Below are positions 1 through 11,361 of a DNA stretch of 64,000 bases, piece after piece. Below the pieces are notes generated by a model. That model saw only the letters and a list, made by a program, of their open reading frames with translations. It made no database searches and had not been told where the DNA came from. This DNA is from DATLGB01 sp963740765. GTDB lineage: Bacteria; Actinomycetota; Thermoleophilia; Solirubrobacterales; Solirubrobacteraceae. The stretch covers positions 62,001-126,000 of the forward strand of contig CAVUFN010000017.1 in NCBI GenBank assembly GCA_963740765.1. The letters run 5' to 3'. Position 1 is the stretch's first letter. Each line of letters starts with the position of its first letter. Both the position numbers and the translations under genes were made by a program.

Positions 1-97
1 CCGAAGCCGGAGGGACATGATGGGCATACGCGCTCGCACGTACACCGCACAGCCTGTCGATCTGACGGAAACCGGTTCCGGGCGACGTTGCTTGGGT

Positions 98-3000
98 ATG
101 GGTGCGCTCCGCACCATCCTGCTCGCCGCGCTCGCCGCCGCCCTGCTGGTCAGCCTGCCGGGCGCTTCGCGGGCCGCCGGCTGCACGATCACCTGGGTCG
201 GGGACGTCGACTCGGGCTGGACGACCAGCGACGGCGGTGACACGAACTGGACCGACGATCGGCTGCCGAACGGCTCCGACGTCGTCTGCATCGACGACGG
301 CGACGTGAACCTGGCCGGCGCGGGCGCCTCGGTGACGTCCTACGAGATCGCTGACGGTGCGTCGCTGACCGTGATGGGCGTGCGGCTGGCGGCGGGCGCC
401 GGATCCAGCAACGCCGGCACGCTCACGCTGGCCGGTGGCGGCGCCCGCCTGCACACCGAGAACGGCGACAGCACGAACGCCGAGACGCTCACCAACACCG
501 GCACGATCGTCTCGACAGGAGACGGCGGGTCGCAGGACATCGCGGGCGACCTGAGCAACCAGGGCACCCTCACGATCGGCCACCCACAGATCACCCTGCA
601 CAACGTCAACGACGGACGCAACCCCAAGCTCACCAACACGGGCCAGATCACGCTGCAGGCGGGGGGACATCTGTTCGCCGCCGGAACGGTCCGCCAGTCC
701 GGCAAGATCAGCGGCGGCGGAGCGCTGGACGTCGACACCTCCGGGCGGCTGGAGGTCGCCGGAGGCTCGATCGCCGCCACCAGCACCGTCGTCCTCACCG
801 GCGGCACCGGCAACTGCTGTGGCAACGTCCCGGGCGCAGCGCTGGACTTCGTCGGCGCGTCCAGCGCGACCGGCACGGTCAGCGTCACCACCGCTCTGGG
901 CGGCCGGCACGCCTTGTCGGGCGACGTCCCGGAGGGCTTCGAGGTCGTGCTCGCAGACGACGGCGTCCTCGTGGCGGGTGCCGACTGGGCCAACGCCGGG
1001 ACCGTGCGGCTCGCCGGCGCGCGGTCACGGCTCACGACGGAGGATGGTGACGCGACGACGGTCGAGACGCTGACCAACTCCGGCTCGCTGATCGCTGCCG
1101 GGACGGGCGACGATCGCCGGATCGGCGGCGACATCGTCAACGAGGGCACGGTCTCGGCGCGGCACGAGGCGACGCGGTTCCAGCGCGCCGACGGCAACCG
1201 GCAGAGCGTGCTCACTAACCGGGGGACCCTGGAGGCGACGGCGGCCGGCACGCTGACCTTCGAGGCCACGACGCTGGTTCAGGACACGGACGGCGACATC
1301 GCCGGCCGGGGGCGATCGACGTGTCCACCAGCAGCCGGCTGCAGGTGTCGGGCGGGTCGATCGCCGCGACGGCCGACCTCAACCTCACCGGCGGCAGCGG
1401 CAACTGCTGCGGCAACGCCCCGGGCGCCGCGCTGGCGTTCGTGGGTGCCGCCGACGCCACCGGAACGATCGGGGTCGACGGAGCCGGCGTCCACTCCCTC
1501 ACCGGTGACGTTCCCGTGGGGATGACGCTGGCGCTGACGAGCGGCCTGATGTCGGCGACTCAGAGTCTCACCAACCGCGGCGTGGTCACGATGGGCGGCG
1601 CCAGCCGGATCGCCGTCGAGGACGGCAACCCGGGGACCGTGGAGACCCTCACCAACCGGGGCACGCTGACGCTCGACGGCCCGGGCGCGCAGCAGCTGGC
1701 CGGGAACCTCACCAACACCGACACGGGCACGATCGACGTGATGAGCACCGGGGCCTTCCTCGCGCGATTCGGTGAGGACCGGCGGCCCAGCCTCGTCGAC
1801 GCGGGCACGATCGACGTCGGCGCCGGCGCCCTGCTGTACGCGGACCGGGCCCTCGTCGAGTTGCAGGACGGTGCCGCCATCGAGGGGACCGGGGGGTTCC
1901 AGGTCCGCGGCGACGAAGGGCTGCTCATCCTCCACGACGCCATGATCGCGGCGACGGCCGACGTCGAGCTGTGGGGCCAGTTCCAGGGCCCGGGGGCGGA
2001 CCTCGACCTCTCCGACGCCGCCGGGGCGACCGGCCGAGTCGAGTTCGCGCAGGGCTTCAACAGCGAGCACGCCGTGACGGGCGACGTCCCTGCCAGCCTG
2101 AGGCTGACGGCCATCGGCGACGCCCAGCGCCTCCGCTGGACCGCGCCCGTCACGAACCTCGGCGTCATCGACCTCGACGGCGATGCGAGCGTGACGGTCA
2201 CCGCAGGCAGCGGCTCCGATCCGCCACCCTGACCAACCGGGGCGACATCGCCGACGGCGGCACCTACCGCGGCGACCTCGTCAACGCCGGCGAGCTGGGC
2301 GGGGTGACCGTAGACCGGCCGGTCGGCGCGCGAGCGGGGGCAGCTTCACCCAGACGCCCGACGGGCGCCTGACCATCACCGCCTCCAACGACGGCTCCAC
2401 GCCGCTGGTCGTGCCCAGCGGGCCGGCAGCGCTCGGCGGCGAGCTCGCCATCGAGACGGAGGACCCTCCGCCCGACCCGAACGCCGACCAGACCGCGGTG
2501 AACGCGCCCGGCCGTGTCGGCACGTTCCACAACGTCACCGGCCGCGCCACCGGTCCGTGGGCGGTGCTGTACCAGTCTCCCGGCGTCGTCCTGCGCGGCG
2601 TGGACCCGGCCGAGTTCACCGACGGCCCCGAGCTGACCGTCGAGGACGCCTCCGTCGTCGAGGGCGACGCCGGCACCACCGCGATGACCTTCACGGCACG
2701 GCTCGCGCAGGCGCCGGGCCACCCGGTCACCGCGGAGTGGAACACGCAGGACGACACCGCGAGCAGCCCCGCCGACTTCGCGGCGTCCTCCGGGCTGGTG
2801 ACCTTCAGCGCGGACGAGACGACCAAGCTCATCACCGTGCCGGTCAAGGGCGACACCGACGCCGAGCCGGCCGAGTCGTTCCTGCTCCGGCTGCGAGGCG
2901 CTCGCGGCGCCGGCCTGGGCGTGGCGCGCGCCACCGGCCTGATCATCGCCGACGACCTCGGCATCACGGACTCGACACCGGATCGCGCCGGCACCGGCAC

Positions 3001-6000
3001 CGTGACCCTGACCGTGAGGGGCGGCGGCTTTCTCACGGGCACCGCGGTGGCGCTGCGCCGGGTCGGGCGCGCCGACATCCCCGGCAACGTGCTGTTCACC
3101 GACCCGGGCCACTCCCGCATGGAAGCGCGCTTCGACCTCAGCGAGGCCGCCCTCGGTCCCTATGACCTGGTGGTCACCGGGCCGGGCGGGACGAGCGCGA
3201 CCCGGCTGGGCGCGCTGACCGTCGAGGCCCTCCGGCGCCCTCGGGTGGAGGTGTCGGTCAGCGCCCCGGCGATCCTGCGCTTCGGATTCACGGGGCGCGG
3301 GACCGTCTCGCTCCACAATCGCGGGAACGTCGACGCCGATCTCGAGCTGGTCACCCTGTCGGCGGGGAACCTGAAGCTCAACCTGCCCGGTCGCCTCGGC
3401 TTCGAGGACCCGCCCGTGGCGATCGCCGAGGACGAGCTCGCCGGCCTGCTCGGCGGGACGCCCACGCTGCCCGGCGGCGCCACCCGCTCCTTCACGGTCC
3501 GCTTCCAGTCCACCAGCGACGTCGCCCACGCGCCGCTGACCATCGAGGCCGAGGCGATCGACCGGGACTTCCTTGACAGCGCCGTCCACGGGCCGGCGCC
3601 GGATCCCGTCGCGGGGCACATCACCGGCCGGCTGGTGACACCGGCGGGGGACGAGGTGGCGGGCGTCCAGGTCGGCGCGGCGCCGGCGCCCGGCCAGCGC
3701 GGCCGCAGCGCGTCCGACGTCACGGCCGGCGACGGCAGCTTCGACCTGCGGCCGCTGGGGGACGGGGAGTACCGGGTCGCCGCCGGCGGCGACCCCGGCC
3801 TGAGCCCTGATCCCGTTGCCGTGACCATCGACGCCGCCAACCCGGCGCCCGACGTGACGTTGACCAAGGCGGTGTCACCCGTCACGGGTTCGGTGCGCCG
3901 CGCCGACGGCACGCGGGTGGGTGACGCGCGGGTGGCTCTGATCGCCGGGAACGACACGATCGCCACGACGCGCGCGGACGCCGCCGGCGGCTTCGCGTTC
4001 GCCATCGTCGCCTCGGGCACGTACCGGCTGCGCGCGGTGTCCGCCGGCGCCGGCATCGCCGAACGCGAGGTGACGGTCGACGCCGGGACCGCCGTCACCG
4101 GGCTCGAGCTGACCACGGGGGCACGCGCGCTGACCGTCACGGTCAGCGATGGCAGCGGGCCGGTCGAGGGCGCGCTCGTGACGGCGCGCGAGGGCAACCG
4201 CCGGACTGGGCCGGAGCGCACCACGAACGCCGACGGCCACGCCGTCTTCGCCGGGCTGCCCGCGAGCGAGCTGACGATCCAGGCCGCCGCCGCCGGCCAT
4301 GGTCCGGCCGGCGCCACTGCGGCGCCCGGAACGGGTACCGCCGCGATCGCCCTCCCCGCCGCGGCGCGGATCGAGGGCGAGCTCGCGACAAACGCCGGCG
4401 ACCCGCTGCCCGGCGCCGCGGTGATCGCGGTCGAGCGGGCCAGCGGCCGCGAACGGCGCGGCGTCAGCGCCGCCGACGGCCACTACGCCGTCACCGCGCT
4501 CGGCCCGGGCACCTACGACGTCTGGTTCGCGTCGGCCGGCCTGGAGCCCGAGCTGGCCGAGGGCGTCTCCGTCGCCGACGGCGCCGCCGTGACGCTCGAT
4601 CGCACGCTCGACGAGGGCGGCACCGTGCGCGAGGTCGTGCTGGAGACACCCGGAGGGGCGCCCGCCGCGGGCGCGCGCTTCAGCGTCCGCCACGTCCCCA
4701 CCGGGGCCTTGCTGCAGACCACCCTGTCGGGGCGGGACGGGATCGCGACCGTGGGGCCGTTGCCGAGCGGCGACTTCGAGGTCGTGGCCGACCTCCCCGG
4801 GGGCGCTGCGGTCACCCACCCGCTGACCGTGGGCCGTGGCAGCGGCCGGCGCGCGCCCACCCACATCGGCCGCCTGCTCCAGCTGCAGGTCCCGCGGCCC
4901 GGGGTCAAGGCCAACGCGCGCGAGCTCTACTACCTGCAGAACCCGCCCGAGGAGAGCTGGTTCGACGGCACGCGCGAACCCGTTCCGCACCCGTACGACC
5001 TGTCCAGCGGCTACCTCGAGTACCTGCACATCGACTACGCGCCACCGTGCTCGACGGCCACGCGGCTCGTCCGGCTGCTCGACGTCAAGCGTCACGTGCT
5101 CAACGAGCTCTTCACGCGCTACCACCAGGCCTGGAAGGACATGGACAGCCAGAACAACGCCGACATGGCGGGCTACCTGACCACGTCGGCCAAGCTCGCC
5201 GGCGACATCCTCACGCTCGGGCGGCTGTCGCAGGCGGAGGGCGCCCTCGAGCGGCTGGGGGACTTCGACGGGGCGCTGCAGGCACAGATCCTCGGTCTCG
5301 CCCAGACCGTCGCCGCCTCGGTCGACTCCGGCCAGCTGCCCAGCGCCACCGACATCGGGGAGCAGCTCCAGGGCGCGCTGGAGACGGCACGCCAGCGCCA
5401 GGACCCGACCGACCTGCGGCAGTTCGGGGACTTCTCGGAGGGTGTCGCGAACCTCAACCTCCTACGCGACATCATCAAGCTCAAACTGGAGGCGGACAAG
5501 TTCCCTGATCAAGTGCGCGAGCGCGGCGACGCCTTCCGGGATGCCGAGGCGCAGTACCTCAACGCGATCACCGCCATCAAGCAGATGACGGTCGAGCTGC
5601 AGCGCCTCGCCGACGAGGGCTGCCCCGACGACCCCGCACATCCGCGCCCGCCACGGCAGCCCGGCCCCGGACCGAGCGGTGGCTGGCGAGGCGACCTGCG
5701 GTTGTCTGGCGACCCCAACGACATCCTCGGCCCCGCCGGTGTCGGCGCCGAGCGCTGGATCCCGGCCGACCAGGCGCTGGCCTACACCGTTCGCTTCGAG
5801 AATCAGCCGACGGCGACGGCACCGGCGGTGCTGGTCGCGGTCACGACGCAGCTCGACGCGGATCTCGACCTCGACACGTTCGCGCTCGGCGAGCTCGGCT
5901 GGGGCGCAATCACCGTCCCGGTCCCTCCCGGTCGGCAGAGTTACCACGCCGACGTCCCGCAGGAGGGCGGGGACGTCGTGCGCGTCGACGCCGAGCTCGA

Positions 6001-7441
6001 TCGCGCCAGCCGCACCGTCCGCTGGGAGCTGGCCGCGATCGATCCGGAGACCGGTGAGCTCGAGGAGGCGGCCGACGCGGGCTTCCTGGAGCCGGAGGAC
6101 GGGACGCACCGCGGCCAGGGCTTCGTCACCTACGACGCGCGCGCGGCCGGCGATCTCGAGCACGGCGACGAGATCGGCGCGCAGGCCCGGATCGTCTTCG
6201 ATCGCAACGCGCCGATCGACACGCCCGAGCATCTCAACACGGTCGACCGCCTCGCGCCCGAGAGCTCCGTCACCGCCGCGGACGCGGCCGGGTGCGCCGG
6301 TGTCGCGCTGACCTGGTCCGGCAGCGACGAGGGCGCCGGTGTCTCGAGCTACGACGTGTGGGTCTCCGAGGACGACACCCCGTTCGTCCCGTGGCTGACC
6401 GGCACGGACGCCACGTCGGCCACCTACCCGGGCGTTGCGGGGCACCGGTACGCGTTCTCGACTGCGGCCCGCGACCGGGTCGGCCAGGTGGAGGCGCTGC
6501 CCGTCCAGGGAGACGCCGGACGCACCGTCGCCTGCGACCGCGCCGCGCCGACCACGCTCGGCTCGGTCTCGGGGGCCGTGCCCTCCGGCGGGTTCTTCCC
6601 GGGTCCGGTGACGGTTCGGCTCGACGGCGTGGACGCGCCCGGGGGCAGCGGCGTGAACCAGGTCCGCTGGACGGCGGCCGGCGCCTCGCCTGGCCTCGCC
6701 GCGGTCGACGGGGACGCGGCGGTCGTGCCGGTCCCCGAGGACGGGACAACGACCGTCGAGGCCGTCAGCCGCGACGCCGCCGGCAACGAGTCGGCGCCTC
6801 GCCGGGTGACGGTGCGCATCGACAGCCGGCCGCCCGACGTCAGCATCGCGACTCCGGCGGAGGGCGCTCAGGTCGTCGTCGGGTCGGGCGCCACCGCCGA
6901 CTTCGGCTGCTCTGACTCCGGCGCCGGGATCGACGTCTGCTCCGGAACGGTCGCCAGCGGTGCGCGCATCGACGCCGGGCCTCCCGGCCCGCGCACGCTG
7001 TCCGTCGCCGCCGTCGACCGTGCTGGGCGGCGCACCGACGTGACGCGCTCCTACGCGGTCATCGCCGCTCCGTCCGGCCCGGGGCCGGCGGCCCTCCCGC
7101 GGCTCTCCGCGAAGCCGATCATGGCCACGCTGGGCAAGCTCGACCGCAGGGGCCGCGCGAAGCTCATCCTGCGCAACCGCGAGGCCTTCGCGGTCACGGG
7201 CACCATCCGGGCGCTGGCCGCGAAGGGCCACAAGACGCTGGCCAAGGGCGGGCGGTTCACGCTCGCGGCGCAGGGCCGGCGAACGCGACGCCTGCGCTTC
7301 GCCAGGTCCGTCCGGCGCGCCGTCAAGCGGAGCCACCGGGTCAAGCTGAGACTGCGCGCGGTGGTGAAGGGCCCCGCGGGAGACACGCGCACCGTCACCC
7401 TGAAGGCGTCACTGAGGGGACCGCGGCGCAAGCGGCACTGA
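98..7441 (+). pseudogene. Giant secreted repeat protein (Calx-beta, CarboxypepD_reg-like), frame broken three times
   Basis: I read one original gene of about 2,450 codons. ATG at 98 opens a signal peptide (MGALRTILL, hydrophobic core, SRA-AG cleavage-like site); an upstream in-frame ATG at 17 would put 27 polar residues before it. The N-terminal third repeats beta-rich LTN(T/R)GT units with GNCCGN motifs. Next come a Calx-beta domain (about 2630-2965), several carboxypeptidase-regulatory-like beta sandwiches (3620-4640), a helical segment (about 5080-5640), FnIII-like modules with an IVFDRNAPI motif, and a strongly basic C-terminus. The frame moves 2 to 1 to 3 and back to 2, through apparent loss of one G at 1308-1312, near 2219-2226 and at 2336-2340. 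The repeat pattern continues across each break, and the 5,031-nt frame from 2411 is open to the stop. It is probably cell-surface and adhesive; that role is inferred from the domains. Decay and sequence error are both possible. Confidence 0.7.
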
Positions 7442-7611
7442 ACGTCCTGCGACACTTGGAGGACATGCGTCGCCCGATCCAGCTCCGCACGGTCGACCTC
7501 GTCGCGGCGGCGTCCGGTCGGTCGGGTCCGTGAAGGCGAAGTCGAAGCGGTGAGCGTCGTGGCGCTCGACCGTCCGCTCGACGCCGCGCTGTGTGAGGTG
7601 AAGCTCGAGCA

Positions 7612-8985
7612 GTGACCGTGCTCGCGCTCGACCGGGTGGGTGGGGACGACATCGCCGTGCTCCTGCGCCGGCGGGCAGCGAAGGGCCGACTCGCCGCGGT
7701 AACGGTTCGGTTGCCCGCGACGGTCGACCCCGCCGCGGTGGTGGCCGCCTCGCGCCGCGACGGCGAGCCGTGGTTCCTCTTCGACCGCAACGGGGTCTCG
7801 CTCGCCGCGCTCGGCGCCGCCGCGGTGATCGAGGAGCGCGGGACCGGGCGCTTCGAGCGCGCGGCGGCCCGCTGGCGCCGCCTCGCCACCCACGCCGAGT
7901 GCGATCCCCCCGACGGGCCGCCGGGCGCCGGCCTGATCGCCGTCGGCGGCTTCGCGTTCGCCGACGACGGCGGCCGCGCGCGCCAGTGGGCGGGCTTCGC
8001 GCCCGGCTCGCTGGTGGTTCCCGAGATCAGCCTCGCCCGCGCCGGCGACGACGTCCGGATGACCGTCGCCGTCGCTCCCGGCGGCGACGTCGAGAGGACG
8101 CTGGAGCGCGTCGAGGCGCTGATCGGCGATCGGCCGATGCCGCTGCTCGACCCCGCGCCGACCGCGCACGCCGACGTCGCCTCCGTCATGCCGCCCGAGC
8201 ACTTCGAGCAGGCGGTCGACCGGGCGACCGAGCGCATCCGCCGTGGCGACTTCGAGAAGATCGTGCTCGTCCGCGAGGTCGCCGTCCACGCCCCGACCGA
8301 CCACGACGCCGCCGCGGTCTTCGACGTCCTGCGCACGAACTTCGCGGACTGCTTCGTCTTCTGCGTCGGCCGCGGGGACGCCGCCTTCGTCGCTGCCTCG
8401 CCCGAGCTGCTGGTCCGCCGCGAGGGCGCCCGCGCCCAGACCGTGGCCCTGGCCGGCTCGATCCGGCGCAGCGCCGATCCCGCCGTCGACGACCACCTCG
8501 CCGAGCAGCTGCTGCGCTCGGCCAAGGACCGCGAGGAGCAGGCGATCGTCACGCGCCGCATCGCCGCCACCCTGCGCCGCCACGCCGTCTGGGTCGCCGC
8601 CGCCGACGAGCCCACCGTCGTCAAGGTCGCCAACATCCAGCACCTGGCGACGCCGATCCGCGCCCAGCTGCGCCATCCCGTCGGCGCGCTGGAGCTGGCC
8701 GGGCTGCTGCACCCGACGCCCGCCGTCGGTGCCGAGCCGCGCGCGGCGATCGACGCCATCCCCGGTCTCGAAGGGGTCGACCGCGGCTGGTACGCCGGCG
8801 CCATCGGCTGGACGGACGCCAGCGAGGACGGCGAGTTCTGCGTCGGCCTGCGCTGCGCGCTGCTGCGCGGCCGCGAGGCGCGCTGCTACGCCGGGGTCGG
8901 GGTCGTCCGCGAGTCCGAGCCCGCCCAGGAGCTCGCCGAGACCGAGGTCAAGCTCGGAGCCCTGCTCCCCGTGCTGGCCCTCTAG
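7612..8985 (+). CDS. menF: Isochorismate synthase (menaquinone type)
   Basis: Converts chorismate to isochorismate, the first committed step of menaquinone synthesis, in the cytoplasm. The 457-residue product is a chorismate-binding enzyme. It carries EKIVLVREV, ASPELLVRR, the LAGSIRR...DREE block, LATPI, and the C-terminal HPTPAVGA...RGWYAGAIGW and YAGVGVV motifs of the MenF/EntC/TrpE family. The menD and menH genes next door favour the menaquinone role over a siderophore role. The GTG at 7612 is used; no ATG lies close upstream in frame. The 170 nt before it, after the giant secreted protein gene, hold nothing I can identify. It converges on menD with 18 nt between stop codons. Confidence 0.9.
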   Translation: MTVLALDRVGGDDIAVLLRRRAAKGRLAAVTVRLPATVDPAAVVAASRRDGEPWFLFDRNGVSLAALGAAAVIEERGTGRFERAAARWRRLATHAECDPPDGPPGAGLIAVGGFAFADDGGRARQWAGFAPGSLVVPEISLARAGDDVRMTVAVAPGGDVERTLERVEALIGDRPMPLLDPAPTAHADVASVMPPEHFEQAVDRATERIRRGDFEKIVLVREVAVHAPTDHDAAAVFDVLRTNFADCFVFCVGRGDAAFVAASPELLVRREGARAQTVALAGSIRRSADPAVDDHLAEQLLRSAKDREEQAIVTRRIAATLRRHAVWVAAADEPTVVKVANIQHLATPIRAQLRHPVGALELAGLLHPTPAVGAEPRAAIDAIPGLEGVDRGWYAGAIGWTDASEDGEFCVGLRCALLRGREARCYAGVGVVRESEPAQELAETEVKLGALLPVLAL

Positions 8986-9003
8986 CTCGAAGAAGGGGCG
9001 CGT

Positions 9004-10656
9004 CTACGCGCGCTCGATCGCCTGGGTGACGGCGGCCCAGGCCGTCCGGTGCAGCCGCTCGTTGTCGCGGCGGTCGGTGCGAACCTCGATGATGGCGCGA
9101 CCGCGCTCGGCCAGCGCCCGGTCGAACGACTCGGGCGTGTCGGGACGGCGATGGGCGAAGCCGGCGAGGGCGGCCAGGGCGGCGAAGTCCGTCCCGTGCG
9201 GGGTCGCCACGAGCCGCTCGAAGCCGGGCTGGCTCGCGATGGGGAGGAAGTGGAAGATGCCGCCGCCGTCGTTGTTGACGAGGACGATCGTCAGGTCGGC
9301 GTCCTCGAGGCGGTTCGCGCCGAGCAGACCGCCGACGTCGTGCAGGACGGCGACGTCCCCGGTCAGCAGCACGGTGCGGCCCGACGTGGCCGCGGCCACG
9401 CCCAGCGCGGTGGCGACCGTCCCGTCGATGCCGTTGGCGCCGCGGTTGGCGAGCACCCGCGCGCCGGTGACCGCGAAGGTCTCGAGATCGCGCACGGGCA
9501 TCGAGGAGGCGACGACGAGCGTGTCCTGCGGGCCGAGTGCAGCCGCGGTGCGGACGGCGACGGCGGGCTCCGTCAGGCCCTGGCCGATGACGCCGCCGAG
9601 CGCTTGCCGCGCCACCGTGTCGGCCTGGCGCCAGCCGTCCAGCCAGCGTCCGTCGAGCGGCTCGGCGCGCAGCGCCTCCGGGCCGGCCGGATGGATCTCC
9701 CACACGCTCGCGTCCGGGTCCTCCCAGGCGCCGGTGGGATCCAGGGCGATCTGGCGGACCCCGTCGAGGCCGGCGAGCCAGCGGCGCAGCGGCTTGGAGG
9801 TGGGGAGGTCCCCGACGCGGACGACGAGGTCGGGCGCGAAGCCCTCGCCCCAGTTCGGGACCCGCAGCAGCGCGTCGTAATGGGCGATCGCGGCCTCGCC
9901 GCGGCGGGCGCCCGACAGCGGGTCGGCCAGCAGCGGCCAGGAATGCTGGCCCGCCCACCGCGCCACGGCGTCCCCGGCGCCCGTCCCGGCGACCAGCAGC
10001 GGGTAGCGGCCGGTGAGCTGGAGGTCGGGGGCAGAGGGGGCCGGGGGGTACTGCTCGGTCCAGGCGCGGCCGTCCTTGCGCCCGCCGCCGCCGGGCTCGG
10101 AGCGGGGGAGGTCGTCGTCGAGGATCAGCGGCTCGCGCAGGGACCAGTTGAGGTGCACGGGACCCGGCCGGCCGCTCGTCGCGGTCCAGACCGCCCGGCA
10201 CGCCAGGCGGCGCAGGAAGCGCATCCGCTCCGGCGTCGCCGGCGCCTCGTCGACCTCCAGGTACCACTTGGCCGCGCGGCCGTAGAGCTTGACCTGGTCG
10301 ATGGTCTGGCCGGCGCCGACGTCGCGCAGTTCGGGCGGGCGGTCGGCGGTCAGGACGACCAGCGGCACGCGCGCCTCGTAGGCCTCGATCACCGCGGGCG
10401 CGTAGTTGGCCGCCGCCGTCCCCGACGTGCAGGCGAGCACGGCCGGTCGCCCGGTCGCCTTGGCGGCGCCGAGGGCGTGGAAGGACCCCGCGCGCTCGTC
10501 GACGTGGCTGGAGACGGTCAGGCGCTCGTCGGCGGCGAGCGACAGGACGAGCGGCGTCGAGCGCGAGCCCGGCGACGTGCACGCGTGGGTGACGCCGCAA
10601 CGCGCCAGCTCGTCGACGAAGGCGCGGAGGCCGAGGTAGGTGTCCGTTGCTGTCAT
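9004..10656 (-). CDS. menD: SEPHCHC synthase (2-oxoglutarate decarboxylase/carboligase)
   Basis: Thiamine-diphosphate enzyme that joins isochorismate and 2-oxoglutarate to give SEPHCHC in menaquinone synthesis. The start at 10656 (MTATDTYLGLRAFVDELARC) gives 550 residues, the usual MenD length. Visible are the CTSPGSRSTPL active-site start, the HVDERAGSFHALG glutamate segment, CTSGTAAANY, and the ThDP/Mg motif GDVAVLHDVGG...LVNNDGGGIF near the C-terminus. An extra 14 codons upstream (to 10698) are open but add a basic stretch and would intrude on menH. The gene is divergent from menH with at most about 10 nt between start codons, so the promoter probably lies inside the neighbouring coding region. 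Confidence 0.93.
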   Translation of the reverse strand: MTATDTYLGLRAFVDELARCGVTHACTSPGSRSTPLVLSLAADERLTVSSHVDERAGSFHALGAAKATGRPAVLACTSGTAAANYAPAVIEAYEARVPLVVLTADRPPELRDVGAGQTIDQVKLYGRAAKWYLEVDEAPATPERMRFLRRLACRAVWTATSGRPGPVHLNWSLREPLILDDDLPRSEPGGGGRKDGRAWTEQYPPAPSAPDLQLTGRYPLLVAGTGAGDAVARWAGQHSWPLLADPLSGARRGEAAIAHYDALLRVPNWGEGFAPDLVVRVGDLPTSKPLRRWLAGLDGVRQIALDPTGAWEDPDASVWEIHPAGPEALRAEPLDGRWLDGWRQADTVARQALGGVIGQGLTEPAVAVRTAAALGPQDTLVVASSMPVRDLETFAVTGARVLANRGANGIDGTVATALGVAAATSGRTVLLTGDVAVLHDVGGLLGANRLEDADLTIVLVNNDGGGIFHFLPIASQPGFERLVATPHGTDFAALAALAGFAHRRPDTPESFDRALAERGRAIIEVRTDRRDNERLHRTAWAAVTQAIERA

Positions 10657-11359
10657 CGTCCTGGCGGTGCGCGACCTGGTCCTGCTCCACGGGTTCACCC
10701 AGACCGGCCGGTCGTGGGCGCCGGTGATCGAAGCGCTGCGAGGACGCTACCGCTGCTTCGCCCCCGACCTCCCGGGTCACGGCGACGCCACCTTCCGGCG
10801 GCCGTGCACGTTCGACGCCGTCGCGGCCTACCTCGCCGCGCTGCACATGGACCGCTTCGTCCTGTGCGGGTACTCGATGGGCGGCCGCCTGGCGCTCGAC
10901 TTCGCCGTCCGTCATCCCGACCGCGTCGAGGCGCTGGTCCTGATCGGCGCGTCGCCGGGGATCGCCGACGACGGCGAACGGGCGCAGCGGCGGGCGGCGG
11001 ACCTCGCGCTGGCCGACCGGATCGAGACGATCGGCCTCGAGGCCTTCGCGGACGAGTGGGGCGCGCTCGAGCTGTTCGCGACCCAGCCGCGCGGGGTGGC
11101 CGAGGCGGCCCGCGAGGACCGGCTGCGCAACACGCCGGAGGGGCTGGCCGCGGCGCTCCGCGGGATGGGCACCGGGGCGATGACCCCGCGGTGGGACCGC
11201 CTGCCGCCGGCGACGCTCGTGGTCGGCGAGTTCGACGCCAAGTTCCGCGCGATCGCGACGGAGATGGACCCAGCCACGCCGCCCACGATCGTGGAGGGCG
11301 CCGGCCACGCCGCCCACCTCGAACAGCCGCACGCCGTGGCGCGTGTCCTAGCTTTCTAG
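10640..11359 (+). CDS. menH: Alpha/beta hydrolase, SHCHC synthase-like
   Basis: Predicted to eliminate pyruvate from SEPHCHC, the step after MenD. The sequence has the family's start (DLVLLHGFTQTGRSW), a nucleophile elbow GYSMGGRLAL with Ser in G-x-S-x-G, and a late His in EGAGHAAHLEQP. The size of 239 residues fits MenH. GTG at 10640 overlaps the start of menD on the other strand by 17 nt. A second GTG at 10667 (MRDLVLLHG) would shorten it to 230 residues, leave 10 nt between the two divergent starts, and match family N-termini better. serC follows after 2 nt, so the two are probably translated from one message. The MenH assignment rests on context as well as fold. Confidence 0.85.
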   Translation: MSVAVIVLAVRDLVLLHGFTQTGRSWAPVIEALRGRYRCFAPDLPGHGDATFRRPCTFDAVAAYLAALHMDRFVLCGYSMGGRLALDFAVRHPDRVEALVLIGASPGIADDGERAQRRAADLALADRIETIGLEAFADEWGALELFATQPRGVAEAAREDRLRNTPEGLAAALRGMGTGAMTPRWDRLPPATLVVGEFDAKFRAIATEMDPATPPTIVEGAGHAAHLEQPHAVARVLAF

Positions 11360-11361
11360 GG

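Noticed and set aside
7442..7611. Possible gene between the giant secreted protein and menF
   Set aside because: Only 170 nt, stops in all frames, no recognisable residue pattern.
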